Below are positions 1 to 13,300 of a DNA stretch of 64,000 nt, in pieces. A program made the translations under genes and the position numbers. The DNA is taken from assembly GCA_947168815.1 (NCBI GenBank), contig CAMVNG010000002.1, positions 124,001 through 188,000 of the forward strand, given 5' to 3'. Positions within the stretch are counted from its first letter, which is position 1, and each line of letters begins with the position of its first letter. Below the pieces are notes generated by a model. The model made no database searches. It had not been told where the DNA came from and saw only the letters and a list, made by a program, of their open reading frames with translations. This stretch comes from an uncultured bacterium (GTDB lineage: Bacteria > Patescibacteriota > Gracilibacteria > Absconditabacterales > Absconditicoccaceae).

Positions 1-2
1 AT

Positions 3-239
3 GACTGAAAAACAAAAGTAAAAGAAAAACAAGTTGAGGATTATACTAAAATAGCCTATATAGATAATTTATCACAGTTAAATCCATGAACCTATTATTT
101 TGTAATCGATAATTTAACGAATAAATCTTGAAGTATTAATAAAACACTTTATAAACAAATAACTGAAAGGTGAAGAGTTTTGTTTAATTCTTGAGAATCT
201 TACAACAATATTTTTGTTCTCGAAGTTTTAGTGAAATAA
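3..239 (+). CDS. C-terminal fragment of an unidentified protein
   Basis: An open frame enters from the left edge and ends at TAA 237-239. About 78 residues are visible, with UGA=Gly at several positions. The end reads YYFVIDNLTNKSG, then an NSGESYNNIFVLEVLVK tail. It looks like a soluble beta-rich C-terminus, possibly the lumenal tail of a membrane glycosyltransferase, since the next gene begins 15 bases later and belongs to a glycan cluster. That family guess is inference from context only; no catalytic motif is visible and the start lies outside the window. Confidence 0.5.
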
Positions 240-254
240 AATCTATAGAAGGAA

Positions 255-1208
255 ATGAGTGAGAAGATATCAATTATTATTCCAATCTATAATGAAGAGA
301 AAAATATTCAACCGCTCTATGATGAGATTTTTGATGTATTGAAAAAAGATTTTTCATCTTTTCAGTCAGAAATAATAATTGTTAATGATTGAAGCACTGA
401 TAGTTCTTGGAGTAAAATTTGTGAAATAAAGGATAAGAAAAAAGAGAATATAAAAGTAATTAATCTTCAAAAAAATTATGGTCAATCAACAGCTTTAGAT
501 GTCGGATTTAGATATGCAAATTGAGATTATATAGTTACTTTAGATTGAGATTGACAAGATAATCCGCACGAAATAAAGAAACTCTATGATAAATTAAAAA
601 AAGATAATCTTGACGTTGTAGCTTGACGAAGAAAAGAAAGAAAGGATAAATTACAGGTAAGGATTATAACAAAACTAGCAAGATTCTTTAGAAAAATGCT
701 CATCAACGATAAAATTCATGATAGCTGATGCACATTGAGAATTTATAAAAAAGAATGTATTAAACAGCTCCATCTCCGAGGAGAAATGCATAGATATATC
801 CTTGAAATTTTGCAAATTAAATGATATAGGGTATCAGAAGTTGAAGTAGAGCATAGGGCAAGGAAATACTGAAAGTCGAAATATAATTGGGAGAAAACAA
901 TTAAAGGTTTTATTGATCTGCTTTACATCCGATTTATTGCGAAATATCAATCAAGACCACTTCATTTATTCTGAGGTGTTGGTATTCTATCATTTCTTAT
1001 CTGATTTATTAGTTTTTGTTTCTCTTTTTATGAAAAGATATTTCATAATCTTTCTTTAAACAGAAATGGTTTCTTTTTATTATGAGTTTTCTTGATCCAG
1101 ACTTGAATTATGATTTTTATCTTTTGAATTGTGATTGATATCTTAATGAGAATATATCATAATTCTTGAGAAGAAAAAGCAGTTTTGATAAAAGAAATAA
1201 AGGAATAA
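255..1208 (+). CDS. GT2 glycosyltransferase, DPM1/GtrB-like, with C-terminal membrane helices
   Basis: A 317-residue polyprenyl-phosphate sugar transferase of the GT2 family. The N-terminus has the GT-A opening ISIIIPIYNEEKNI, then IIIVNDGSTDSS and the nucleotide-sugar/metal motif LDGDGQDNP (DxD type) near residue 100. The last ~80 residues form two hydrophobic segments, typical of DPM1/GtrB enzymes that load a hexose onto undecaprenyl phosphate at the inner membrane face. Many conserved glycines are UGA. The ATG at 255 follows a GGAA stretch and directly precedes the conserved strand. The stop overlaps the region just ahead of the next glycosyltransferase, so the genes are probably cotranscribed. 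The sugar is unknown. Confidence 0.88.
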
Positions 1209-1229
1209 TGTTTTATCCTTATATTGGAT

Positions 1230-2354
1230 ATGAAAAAGAAAATATTGGTCTTAAATTATGAATTTCCACCTCTTTGATGAGGCGCGGCTCCTGTTTCTTA
1301 TGATATTGCTAAAGCATATGTTGATGCATGATATGATGTTGATGTTGTAACAATGGGATTTTGAGACTTAAGACAGTATGAGGAGATAGATGGAATACAT
1401 ATTTATAGAGTAAAATGTATTAGAAAAAAGAAAGAAGTGTGCCAATGGTGGGAACAGCTTACATATCTATTTTCTTGATATTATAAAATTAAAAAGTTAT
1501 TTAAGGAAAAAAAATACAAATTTTGCCATTGTCATTTTTTATTACCTACTTGAATTTTAGCTTTATTAGTAAAGAAAAAATTTTGAATTAATTATATGCT
1601 TACGGCTCATTGATCAGAAGTTCCATGATATAATCCTGATAGATTTACTTTTATTCACAAATTCACTCCGCCTTTATTAAAAAGGATAATTAATAATTCA
1701 GAACTTGTGACATGTCCTTCAAAGTATTTAGCAGATTTAATTAAAAATAATATTCCTTGAATTAATAAATCTATACAAATAATTCCAAATTGAGTTGATA
1801 CAAATAGATTTATACCTTGAAAAAAAGAAAAAATAATTATATCAACAGGAAGGTTATGGCCATTAAAATGAATCCATTTATTGGCACAAGCTTTTTCAGA
1901 AATTAAGGATACTAAAGGCTTTGAACTACATATTTGTTGAGATGGACCTCTTATGAATAAGATAAAGACAATTCAGGCTAAAACAAACAATAGAATTGTT
2001 TTGCATTGATGGATGAATAATAATAGTGAAGAGTATGTACAGCTTTTATGAAAGGCTATGATATATTGTTTACCATCTGTTTCTGAGAGTTGATCGTTAT
2101 CGATATTGGAGGGAATGTCTTCAGAGTGTGCAATTATTACAACAAATATGTGAGTCTGTTCAGAAATGGCTAAAGACGTTTGATATTATGTTGAACCGAA
2201 TATAGAAAGTATAAAAAGCAAACTAGAATATCTAATTTGAGATGAAAAAATATGTTTAAAAGGGGGAATTGAGGCAAGAAAAAAATCAATAAAATTTTAT
2301 GATAAACCATCTCTTTTGTGACGTTTTATTGAAATTGTATGAAAATATGTTTAA
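1230..2354 (+). CDS. GT4 family glycosyltransferase
   Basis: A 374-residue GT-B fold retaining glycosyltransferase. It opens with ILVLNYEFPPLGGGAAPVS, the Gly-rich acceptor-side loop of GT4 enzymes, with two glycines encoded by consecutive UGA codons. The C-terminal half holds IIPNGVDTNRF, ISTGRLWPLKGIHLL, CGDGPLMNK and the E-x7-E nucleotide-sugar motif in SESGSLSILEGMS. The ATG at 1230 was chosen because it starts the first beta strand; an upstream ATG overlapping the previous stop is in another frame. It most likely adds a sugar to a lipid-linked glycan made by this cluster. Donor and acceptor cannot be told from sequence. Confidence 0.88.
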
Positions 2355-2395
2355 GTAAAATGAGGTAAAGAATTATTTTAATTGTGAAAGATATT

Positions 2396-3577
2396 ATGAG
2401 TAACTTACTAGTTATAAGTAATTGATATCCTCAATTATGATCAAATCGCTATAATAAAAACTTTGTGAAGGAATACACTGATTTGGCTAAAGATAAGTTT
2501 GATGAAGTTTATATTATATCGTTTCAGCCATATTTTCCTAAATTTTTGTGTAACTTTAAAATCTTTGAAAAGTATTATATACACTCAAATTTCTCAGACT
2601 ATTTATATGATAATATAAAAGTATTTTATCCAACAGATTTCACTGTTCCTTACATTTTTGAAAAAAAAAGAAGGTTAGAAGCACAATTAAAAAATGCTCA
2701 AGAAATAATAAGAAACAATCATTTAAAATTTGATATTATTCATAGTCATTTTCTTCAAAATTGAATAATATGATCTAATTTGAAAAAGCTGTATTGAGAT
2801 GCTAAAGTTATCCTACATTGTCATGATTCAAAATTAAAAAGTATGTTGGAATCAGATCCCGAAAAATATGCAGCAATGTTTAAATGAATTGATTGATGCA
2901 TATCTTTTTGTGATAATTATGAAGTGATAAATAATTTTTTTGATGAACATAAGATAGAAAATAAAAATGTTAATATACCAAATTTTGTTAATGTTGAGAA
3001 ATTCTATCCAAGAGAGGATATTAAGAATTTGAGAAAAAAGTACTGATTTAATGATTCTGATAAGATATTGATTTGTGTGTGAAATATAATTTACGAACAT
3101 AAGTGACAAAATGATATCCTTAACATATGGAAGGATTTAGAAACAAGAATTGAAAATCTTCATTTATTGTTAATATGAAACTGAAAAGATAAAGAAAAAA
3201 TGTTACATACTATTAAAGATATGAATGCAAAAAATATTCATTATTTATGAGCAAAATCTAATGAAGAAATTGTTGATTATTTAAACATTTCTGATTTATT
3301 TGTATTCCCTAGTAGATATGAATCATTCTGAATAGTTCAGATAGAGTCTATTGCATGTTGAACACCAGTGATAGCATATAAAAATTGATGAAGCGAATAT
3401 ATAATCAAGAAAGAAGTCTGAAAAGTATTAGATAAACAAAATATAGAGATGTTAAAGAAATGAATACTTGAAATGATAAATATAAAATACGATAGGGAAT
3501 ATCTTCATAAATATGTAGTTGATAATTATTCTTGAGAAATTGTTAAAGAGAAATTACTTGATCTATATTCTAATTAG
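2396..3577 (+). CDS. GT4 family glycosyltransferase
   Basis: A 393-residue GT-B glycosyltransferase. The N-terminus LLVISNGYPQLGSNRYNKNF is the usual start of GT4 proteins acting on polysaccharides. HSHFLQNG marks the acceptor domain edge. The C-terminal domain shows IPNFVNVEKFYPRE, ICVGNIIYEHKGQNDIL, LLLIGNGKDKE and the E-x7-E motif within SRYESFGIVQIESIACGTP. It is on the same strand as its neighbours with a 41-base gap, so it is probably part of the same operon. It resembles the preceding GT4 in fold but is clearly a different sequence. Substrate unknown. Confidence 0.87.
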
Positions 3578-3681
3578 AGCAATTTATTTCGCTATCTGTA
3601 AGATATCCAAATAGTTTGAATTTATTTATAAATTTTTTATTCTTGAAAAAGAGTTTATAATAGAGTGAATTGTTAATTACT

Positions 3682-4650
3682 ATGAATAAATTGATATCAG
3701 TTATAGTTCCCATATATAATGTCGAAGAATATCTAAGACAATGTTTGGATAGTATCATTAATCAAACTTATAATAATTTAGAAATAATACTTGTTAATGA
3801 TTGATCAACTGATAATAGTGGAAAAATATGTGATGAATATGCACAAAAAGATAAAAGAATAAAAGTTATTCATCAAGAGAATGCAGATTTATCAGCAGCA
3901 AGAAATTCTGGTTTGAAAATCTCAACTTGAGAGTATATAGCATATATAGATAGCGATGATTATGTTGATTTAAGTATGTATGAGAAGTTATATTGATTAA
4001 TTGAAAGTACTAAGGCAGATATAGCTATATGTAATTGGCGTTTTCAGAGAAAGGATTGAACTCGAATTGAGAATACGATATTCCCTAACAAAAAAGTAAT
4101 AACACCAATTGAAGCATTGGAATATTTTCATTACCATATGTATGTTCGAAATAAGTTATATAGAAGAACAGTTGTAAAAGATTTATTATTTGTAGAGACC
4201 TTTGCTCAAGATGTTATTTATAATTTTAACATTTTTAAAAAGATAAAAAAAATAGCATGTTTAAACGAGTGTATGAATTATTATAGATATAATCCAAATT
4301 CAAGACAGCATGCAAAAAAATTTAGGAAAGATCGATTAATCTTTTTAGAACAATGAATAAATCAAGAAATCTTATATGCAAAAGAAAATAAATTACCCAA
4401 ATTGGAAAAACTTCTAATTGATGCCAGGTATGGAATTTTGTTAAAATGGTTCCGTGTAATAGCAGGAGAAAATAAAATCGATATGAAAATCGTTAATAAG
4501 TTATTGCGTTATGTAAGAAAGGATATTCTACAATTCTTAAAATCAAAAAGAAGTATTGTTAAAAAACTATTTATATTGTTAAGTTGTGTAAATTTTAAAT
4601 TTGCATGCTTAATATATAGAGTAATTAATCGTTTTATAAAAATTCCATAA
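3682..4650 (+). CDS. GT2 family glycosyltransferase
   Basis: A 322-residue inverting GT-A glycosyltransferase. Motifs in order: [20 protein letters not shown] at the N-terminus, [34 protein letters not shown], and the metal-binding YIDSDDYVD near residue 95. FAQDVIYNF near the middle is the likely catalytic-base region. Two UGA codons fall on conserved glycines (NDGST and STGEY). There are no membrane helices, so it acts in the cytoplasm, probably on the lipid-linked glycan of this cluster. It lies 104 bases after the previous gene, a gap containing a TATAAT at 3656-3661 that could serve a separate transcript. Confidence 0.88.
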
Positions 4651-4660
4651 TAAAAAGTCT

Positions 4661-5608
4661 ATGATAAACGTGCTTTTTTGTTTCGATGATAATGATTGAA
4701 ATTACGCAAGACATTGTGCTGTTTCAATGATTTCCTTATTGGAAACAAATAAGATGAATAAAATAAAAATATTCATAATGACTTCATTTATGTCACAGGA
4801 AAATATTGATGAATTCAAAAGAATTGTAAATCAATTTAATCAAGAAATAGAATTTATTATAAGTGAAAATATTATACCAGAAGAGTTGAAAAGTATAATA
4901 ATAAACCGCAAGAATTTGACGCGATGAGCATGGTATCGTTTATTTTTCCCATTGTTTATTAAATGAATTGAGAGGATTCTCTATTTGGATTGTGATGTAT
5001 TGGTTATAAAAGATATTTCTGATATTTATAACATGGATATGAATTGAAAGGCTATTGCTTGATATTATGATACGATTTTCTCTTGTTATAAAAATAAACT
5101 ATTTAATTTAAAAAACTATATAAATAGCGGGATACTGTTGTTTGATGTATGAAAATATCAAATGGATAAAATTAGTGTTAAGAAAATGAAAGAAATTAAT
5201 AATTTGTACTCAAATTATTTTAATGGTTGTGATCAAGATAAAATTAATATAATATTTAAAGATGATATTTTTGTTTATAAAAAATGAATGAATTATTTAA
5301 TTGAAAATAAATATATCAATAAATGAATTCAGAATGCACAAATACTTCACTGTTTAGAAAAACCGTATGTAAAATATAGTAGTATCCCTGATAAAATTAG
5401 AGATTTATATTATCATTATTTGAATTTAACCAAATGGAAATGATATCCAGAACAGGAAGCAAAATTTTGATTTATTAAATATCTTTATAATAGTTTTTAT
5501 TTATTCTTCTCCCGTCTCTTGGCTGCTGTTTTACCAGAATCTATTATGAAAAAGCTTATAACGACTGTCCGAATTTTAAAGCAGAAAATAATTGCTAAAT
5601 TTTCTTAA
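4661..5608 (+). CDS. GT8 family glycosyltransferase (LgtC/RfaJ-like)
   Basis: A 315-residue retaining glycosyltransferase of the GT8 family. The N-terminus INVLFCFDDNDGNYARHCAV matches the opening of LgtC-like proteins. RGAWYRLFFP is followed by the DxD motif in RILYLDCDVLVIKD, then INSGILLFDV and CDQDKINIIF, which are hallmark GT8 blocks. A late ILHCLEKPYVKY carries the conserved His of the metal site. The gene starts 10 bases after the previous stop, so it is surely cotranscribed. It probably adds a galactose- or glucose-type residue to an outer glycan; the exact sugar is not deducible. Confidence 0.9.
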
Positions 5609-5632
5609 CAAAGAATTCTTGATTAAATATCT

Positions 5633-7156
5633 TTAAGAACATTTTTTTCATGAAAAACTTACTAATAATTTTCTGATAGTTTTGTAATTGAAGATTCATA
5701 TTAATAGAAAGAAGATAATAATAACACTGATTAAAACGAATATATTGATAATATAATTTGTATCAAAACAGTAGTTTTTAGTATAATAAATTATCATTCA
5801 AAGCAATATACACAAAAAGATATTTTTTATGATAAAATTCCATTTAATATTGAATGAATAATGATCTTTTTTGATAAGACAAAGACTTAAAAACCAATTG
5901 ATGATATTGCTTATTCAAAAAGCAATTCATGCTCAAATAATTCATCAAAATTTAATACTAAAGTAAGCAATTATGATAGTGAAAATGCATGAAATTCATG
6001 TAATAAACACTCTTTCTTTTACTTTTCATAATCATGCTAATACTTGGTAATTAAATGAAGATAAGAGATTGAATACTAAAAATATTCAAATATAGCTTAG
6101 AAGCTCTCAAGAAGGTAGATATTTTTTTCAGAATAGAATCACTGAAATTTCTGGTCATAGTGCAATAAAAATTGTAGAAAGAGTAAGTATTACACATGTA
6201 AAATAACTATAAAATGATCATATTAATTTCTCAATATTATATTTTTCTGCTTTTTCATCATATTCAGAGACAAGAGGATATAGAAGAGATTTTATTGGCC
6301 ATAGAAGAGTTATTCCTATAAAAAATAAACTTAAAAAATTAGAATAATATCAAGCGTCAGTAGGTCATAAGAAATAGAGTACCATTTGTAGTATGATTTG
6401 TCCGAAGAGATTCCAAATACTATTTCATATGAGAGCCCATAAAGCGTATTTTGTATATTTTTTTAAAGTAGTATTCTCAATTTTAAAGATTCATTTGATA
6501 AAATTTTTACGAAATTTTAGATAGAGAATAATAGCAATTATTATAGCAATTAGGAGTCATCATAGTCTTGAAACACTATAATTTTCAATATTACCAGAAC
6601 CAATGAAAAAAAAGTAAATTGAGAAAAGGAAAACAGAAAGCGTTTTAATAAATTCAATTCATTGATATTCGAATGTTTTTTGAAATGATAAAAAAATACT
6701 TTGTATTACTTGTAATATATTCGTTCCTATAAAATAGAAACAAAAGTATTTTAATATAGACCCCGCAATTTCTGAGTGAAAATAATGGATTGCTAACCAA
6801 TCGCTTCATAACCATAATCATGTTGAAATAAGTATACCAGTAACGATTTGAGTAAAAAGACTCAAATATATGGTAGTCTTTATGTTGTTAAATTCTTTAC
6901 GAATAAAGAATTTTGGTAAAAAATATTGTAGACTAGCAGTTAATCAAAGATCATTATAAGTATAGAGGAAAGTGATAAGTGAAATGATACTGTAAAGAAC
7001 TCAAAAATCACTTACAGAGACTTCTGGGGAATTAGAGATAAGAAACCTAATAATATACCATAATGGAGCAGATAGGTATCAAAAAAAATAGAGCCAAAAT
7101 CATTTTTTGACGATTTTATTTGTAAGAGTTTCTTCACTACGGTTTAAAGAAGGCAT
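5633..7156 (-). CDS. Wzx-type polysaccharide flippase (MATE/MOP superfamily)
   Basis: A 507-residue multi-pass membrane protein on the opposite strand. Hydrophobic segments alternate with short basic loops along the whole length. The start NRSEETLTNKIVKKGFWLYF, then LGYLSAP-like helices, and the central WALIGNSIWNLFGQIILQMV and LGPTDAGYYSNF are typical of lipid-linked O-unit exporters. These flip undecaprenyl-linked sugars across the membrane. The ATG at 7156 begins just before the first helix; the frame stays open for ~35 codons upstream without an ATG. It ends 24 bases from the convergent GT8 gene. It is the likely export partner of the glycosyltransferases at 255-5608. An alternative is another MOP-family exporter. 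Confidence 0.82.
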
Positions 7157-7239
7157 AAAAGTAATAAAAATTCTTTTTAAATGAGTCTTAATATATGCAC
7201 AAAATAGTATTAAGAAATGGATAAAAAAATAAAGATTAG

Positions 7240-7266
7240 TTTGTAATATATTTTGATTAATGTCAA
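7240..7266 (-). promoter_or_regulatory. candidate promoter of the flippase gene
   Basis: On the minus strand TTGACA (7266-7261) is followed after 15 bases by TACAAA (7245-7240), about 85 bases ahead of the flippase ATG. The -35 is a perfect sigma-70 hexamer but the spacer is short, so this is a candidate only. Confidence 0.35.
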
Positions 7267-7350
7267 TTATATTATATTTTTTTTAATAATTTGTTTAATG
7301 ATTTTTTATGTTTAATCACTTGTTTTATTCTATTGTAATTATTTTTGAAA

Positions 7351-7356
7351 TATAAT
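7351..7356 (+). promoter_or_regulatory. candidate -10 box of the giant surface protein gene
   Basis: TATAAT lies 28 bases before the ATG at 7385. No convincing -35 is present at 16-17 bases. The rest of 7157-7384 is AT-rich and shows no other gene. Confidence 0.4.
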
Positions 7357-7384
7357 TGATTTGATTTATATCCCTTTTGCAATT

Positions 7385-10300
7385 ATGAAAAAATTCAAAC
7401 AAAAATTAATGTTATTGAGCTCAATTCTTTTTATATTTACTTGAGTTCGATTATTATGTTTAAATGCATTTGCACAGGTTGTTGTAGATGATGGTGCAGC
7501 TAATATCGGTCAAGGAGGAGATTGAGAATGAACAGCAACATTATTGCCATGACCAGAATTAAATGTAAAATTTAAGGCTTTAATGTGAATAAGCAATCCA
7601 ACTACTTCTAGTAGTTCTTGGAATAGTCTACAGATTATTCGTTCTGAAACAAAAGCCGAGTGAAAAAGCTATCAAATATTATCAACAAGTGATTCAAATA
7701 GTAAAATATATGCCTGGTATGAAGGAAATACATGGAATGGAGGTGTAATTTATTATTATTCTAATGCAAACGTGTTGTATATGAACGAGGATTCTAGTTC
7801 AACATTTGCAAATTTTGCATGATTAAAATCTATTGATTTCAGCTGATGGAATGCAAGTAGAGTAATGAATATGAGTGGTATGTTTTATTATGACTATAAT
7901 TTGGTGGAATTAGATATCAGTGAATGGGATACAAGTAATGTAACAAATATGAGTTATATGTTTTATTATATAAATAAAATAACAAGCTTAAAAATTTGAG
8001 AATGGGATACAAGTAAAGTAGAAAATATGAGTCATATGTTTGCGGATTTAGAAGCAGAAGAATTAGATATCAGTGAATGGGATACAAGTAATGTAACAAA
8101 TATGAGTTATATGTTTGAAGGTTCAAAAGTGGAAGAATTAGACGTAAGTAATTGGGATACAAGTAATGTTAAAGATATGAGTTACATGTTTTCAAGCAAT
8201 TATGAATCAAATAGTTTTATCGAATTGGATTTAAGTAAATGGGACACGAGTAAAGTAACAAATATGAGTCATATGTTTTATAATGCGCAAAATCTTAGTG
8301 ATCTAAATATAAGTAATTGGAATACTAGTAATGTTACAGGGATGGATTATATGTTTTATAATACATACAAGCTTACAAGATTAGACATTTCTAATTGGAA
8401 TGTAAATAAAGTTACAGACATGAGTTATATGTTTGCAAATGATATGTATAGAGTAGAAGGTATTAGGAGTTTAAACTTAAATAATTGGAATCTTAATGCT
8501 GATGTAAATATGGAAGCTATGTTTGCTGGTACTAAAATTGAAAACTTGTCAATTAGCAATTGGAATACGAGTAGTGTAAAACGTATGAATCATTTATTCT
8601 GAGGGGCATCGATAACACATTTTGATATTAGTAGTTGGGATGTGAGTAGCGTAACTGGTATGTATTCTATGTTCAATGGTGCTAATTTTTCTAATTTGGA
8701 TTTGAGTAATTGGGATGTGAGTAATGTTGAGAATATGAATTATATGTTTGCAGGTGCTAGAATAAAAAATTTAAATATTAGTTCATGGCAAATAAATAAT
8801 TGAAATCTTTATGCAATATTTAGTGATTTGTGATATGTAACATTAAATATTGAAGATTGGAAAATTTGAAGCGCAGCAAAAGTAAGTTATATGTTTCAAG
8901 GTTTCTCAGCGGAAGAATTGGATCTGACTAGTTGGGATATTAGTCAAGCAACAGATTTGAGCTATATGTTTTATGAGTCAAACAATCTTATTTCATTAGA
9001 TGTAAGTAATTGGGATACAAGTAATGTGACAAATATGAGTTACTTGTTTTATTGAGCATATAATCTAACTTCATTAAATGTAAGTAATTGGAATACAAGT
9101 AAGGTGACAAATATGAGTCATATGTTCCGAAATCTTTATAATTTAACAAGTCTAAATGTAAGTAATTGGAATACAAGTAATGTGAAAGATATGAGTTATA
9201 TGTTCTGAAATCTTAATAATTTAACAACATTGGATATTAGTGGGTGGAATGTAAGTAAAGTAACAAGTATGTATTATATGTTTTATTATCTTGAAAAGAT
9301 TACTACCTTAGATTTAGGTAATTGGGACACCAGGAATGTAACAAATATGAGTCATATGTTTTATAGTGCAAAAAATCTTGAAAATTTAAATGTAGGTAAT
9401 TGGAATACAAGCAATGTAACAAACATGGAATCTATGTTTTATAATGCAAAAAATCTTAAAAATTTAAATGTAGATAATTGGAATACAAGTAGAGTTACAA
9501 ATATGAAAGCTATGTTTTACGATGCATCTAGTCTTGAAAACTTAAATGTAAGTAATTGGAATACAAATAATGTTACGGATATGACTTCTATGTTTTATAA
9601 TCTTTGAAAAATTACAAGTTTAGATGTAAGTAAATGGAAAACTCAAAATGTTACATCTATGAGTTCTATGTTCTCCCATATGTCAAGTCTTGTGTCATTG
9701 GATGTTAGTAATTGGAATACGATAAATGTAAAAAGTTTTAGTTCTATGTTTTATGATACATCCAAGCTTCAAAATTTAGATGTAAGCAATTGGAATACAT
9801 ATAGTGCAACAAGTACAAGTCACATGTTTTATAATGCAAGTGGCCTTACAAACCTAGATGTAAGTAATTGGAATACAAGTAGGGTGACAGATATGGAATC
9901 TATGTTTTATAATGCAAGTAGCCTTACAAACCTAGATGTAAGTAATTGGAATACAAGTAAGGTGACAGATATGGACTATATGTTCTATAATTTAAATAGG
10001 ATTACTGAATTAGATTTAAGTTCATGGAATACAAGTAGTATAAAATATATGAATCGTATGTTCGAAAAATGTAGTAATTTAGAAAAAATTTATGCAGCGG
10101 ATAGTTTTGTAACAAATAATGTTTCTTCATCAACAATAGTTTTTGGTTGAAATAATAAGTTAGTATGATGAAATGGAACAATCTATAGGGATTCCAATAG
10201 AGGTGTTACATATGCAGTAGTTGATAAACCTTGAAAAAAATGATATTTTACGAATAAGAATTATTATTACGTTTCATTTTATACAAAAAATTGACTTTAT

Positions 10301-13300
10301 AAAACTGAGCTTGTTCAAATATGAAATAAATTAGATTCAATACCCGAATTGCCAGGAAGAGAAGTATGAAGTTTCTGATGACGATATGAATCATGATCAA
10401 CAGAGCCTTTTAATTTTGATAATGTTTTAACTAAGAGTATAGCATTATATGGGGAATGGAACTGTTGAAATTGATATATGGATACAGGGAAGGATTGTAT
10501 TGAGTCTGTAATAATTTCGTTCGATACAAAATGAGGATCAGAAAAAAATAGTATAGAAGTTCCAAAATGAACAAAATTAAATGAAATTTCAGTAAAATAT
10601 TCCCATACAACAAATATTAGAGATGATTGAACTCTAATTAAGCCATATCCTGAGAAGGACTATACGACAAGTGATACAATAACAATACCGTGAGCAAAAG
10701 CATTGAATATGAAAATTATTTATCAGACATCTAATACAGATGCTCTATATGTATGACCTTGAAAATTTAATTATACAAATATGCCAAGTAGCACAATAAC
10801 GTTGGCATGATCTGATTATAATAATTGGAGGGATTGATATAAATATGTAGTATATACAAAAGTATTATGAGATTCTGTATCTTTTGTATTTAATAGTAGA
10901 CTTTGGGGTAGCTGATATGGATATTTTGCAGAAGTTTCATGAAATGCATTATATGATTTATGAGATAATCCTCTCAAAGAAAATTATAGTTTTGGAGGAT
11001 GGTATAAGGATAATAATCTTTTAGAGAAATTGGAAGATTCTAACTATGTTGCAAACGAAAACTTAACACTTTTTGCAAAATGGAATGAAACAAAAACTAC
11101 GACCTTTTTGCCATGATTGGAAGTTAATGAAAAAATAATTTCTTTAGCTTGAGATGCAAGCAATATAAAACAAATAGTACGTTCCGAAAGTAAAACAGAA
11201 TGAAATAGCTATAAACTATTATCAACAAGCGATTCTGAAGATATATTTGCATGGTATGATAAATGAACAATTTTCTATTATACTGAAGCTAATCACATAT
11301 ATTTAAATGAGGATTCTGAGTGAATGTTTAAGAATTTAAGTTCACTTTATTCAGTAGATATGGAAGGTCGAGATACAAGTAAAGTAACTGATATGAGCTA
11401 TATGTTTTCTGGTACTAATATTCAAAACATTGATTTGAATTTTTGGGACACAAGTAGTGTGACAGATATGAGCTATATGTTTGCAAGTGTAAAATCTAAA
11501 ACAATAAAGATAAATGAATGGAATACAAGTAGTGTGACAAATATGAGCCATATGTTTTATAACGCATCCAGTCTTACGAGCTTAAACATAGGAGAATGGG
11601 ACACAAGTAGTGTAGTAGATATGAGCTATATGTTTTATAATATATATAGAGCAGAATCACTAGATGTAAGTAATTGGGACACAAGTAGTGTGACAGATAT
11701 GAGCTATATGTTTTATTATTCGTTTAGCTTGAAATCATTAGATGTAAGCAATTGGGACACAAGTAGTGTGACAAATATGAGTTATATGTTTTATTCTCAG
11801 CAGCAATTACAATTATTAGATGTAAGTAATTGGGATACAAGCAAAGTAACAGATATGAGCTATATGTTCTATAATACATATAACTTACAAACACTAGATG
11901 TAAGTAAATGGGACACAAGTAATGTAATAAATATGAGCAATATGTTTCATTATGCAAGTAATATGCAATCATTAGATGTGAGCAAATGGGACACAAGTAG
12001 CGTAACAAACATGAGTGGTATGTTTTATAGTATGTCTAAACTAGCGTCATTAGATGTAAGTAATTGGGATACAAGTAAAGTAACAGATATGAGTTATATG
12101 TTCTATTATACGCATGATTTACAGTCATTAGATGTGAGTAATTGGGACACAAATAGTGTAAAAGATATGAATCATATGTTCCATGGTATGAATAATCTTA
12201 CAAGTTTAGATGTAAGTAAATGGGACACAAGTAAAGTAACAAATATGAGTTATTTGTTTGGTTCTCTAAGCAAATTAACGTCATTAGATGTTAGCAATTG
12301 GAATACAAGTAGTGTAACAGATATGAGCTATATGTTTTCAATGGGATGGGAATCTGATAATCATATAAGTCTAGAAGTGAGTAATTGGGATACAAGTAAA
12401 GTTACAAATATGAATGGTATGTTTTCTAGTCTAAATACAGATTATTTAGATTTAAACAGATGGGATACAAGTAATGTAACTGGAATGAGTAGTATATTTT
12501 CTAATACAAAACTAGAATCCTTAAATATTAATAATTGGAATGTTTCGAAAGTTAAAGATGCAAGTTATATGTTTAATAGTATAGAAATAGAAGAATTAGA
12601 TTTGAGTGGTTGGAATACCGAAAATATGGGAAAAATGTACGGTATGTTTACCGACACAAATATTGATAAATTAAATTTAAATTGATGGAATCTTAGTAAT
12701 TATAAGGATCCTTGGTGAGCAATGTTTTCTGAAGCTAAAATTGGAAATCTAAATGTAGACAATTGGATTATTTCAGAAAACACGGCATTAAACCAATTCT
12801 TTTCAAATATTGAAGTTGATACATTGGATTTAAGTACTTGGGATGTAAGTGGAGTAAATAATATGGAATGAATGTTTGGCAAGGCAAAAATAAAAGTACT
12901 AGATTTGAGCACTTGGGATACAAGTAATGTTACAAACATGAGAGGAATGTTCTCAGAATGTGAGCAGTTAACGACCATTTACGTAACAGATAGTTTTACA
13001 ACTAGTAATTTAAGCCAAGGAGATTATTATTGAGGTTATGAAATGTTTAATAATAACTGGCATATCGTTGGAGGAAACTGAACAGTATATGATCCAAATC
13101 GTGCTCATGATATTTATGCTAGAATAGATAGACCATGAGTGAAATGATATTTTACTGATAAAAATAATGTATATGTAAGCTTTTTAGTAAATTGAAACAT
13201 TTATACAACATCAAGAACTTCAACTTGATGAAAAATTCAAGAACCAGTTAATCCTAAAAGATCAAATAGCATTTTCTTATGATGGTATACAGATGAAGGT

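Noticed and set aside
11351-12008. Minus-strand open frames inside the DUF285 blocks (and similar ones near 8988-9176)
   Set aside because: They are antisense shadows of the repeat codons, with no start context and low-complexity His/Tyr/Leu products.
8000-13000. A CRISPR array or simple DNA satellite, because short similar sequences recur every ~75 bases
   Set aside because: The recurring units are in-frame coding repeats (DUF285), vary in sequence and have no constant repeat with unique spacers.
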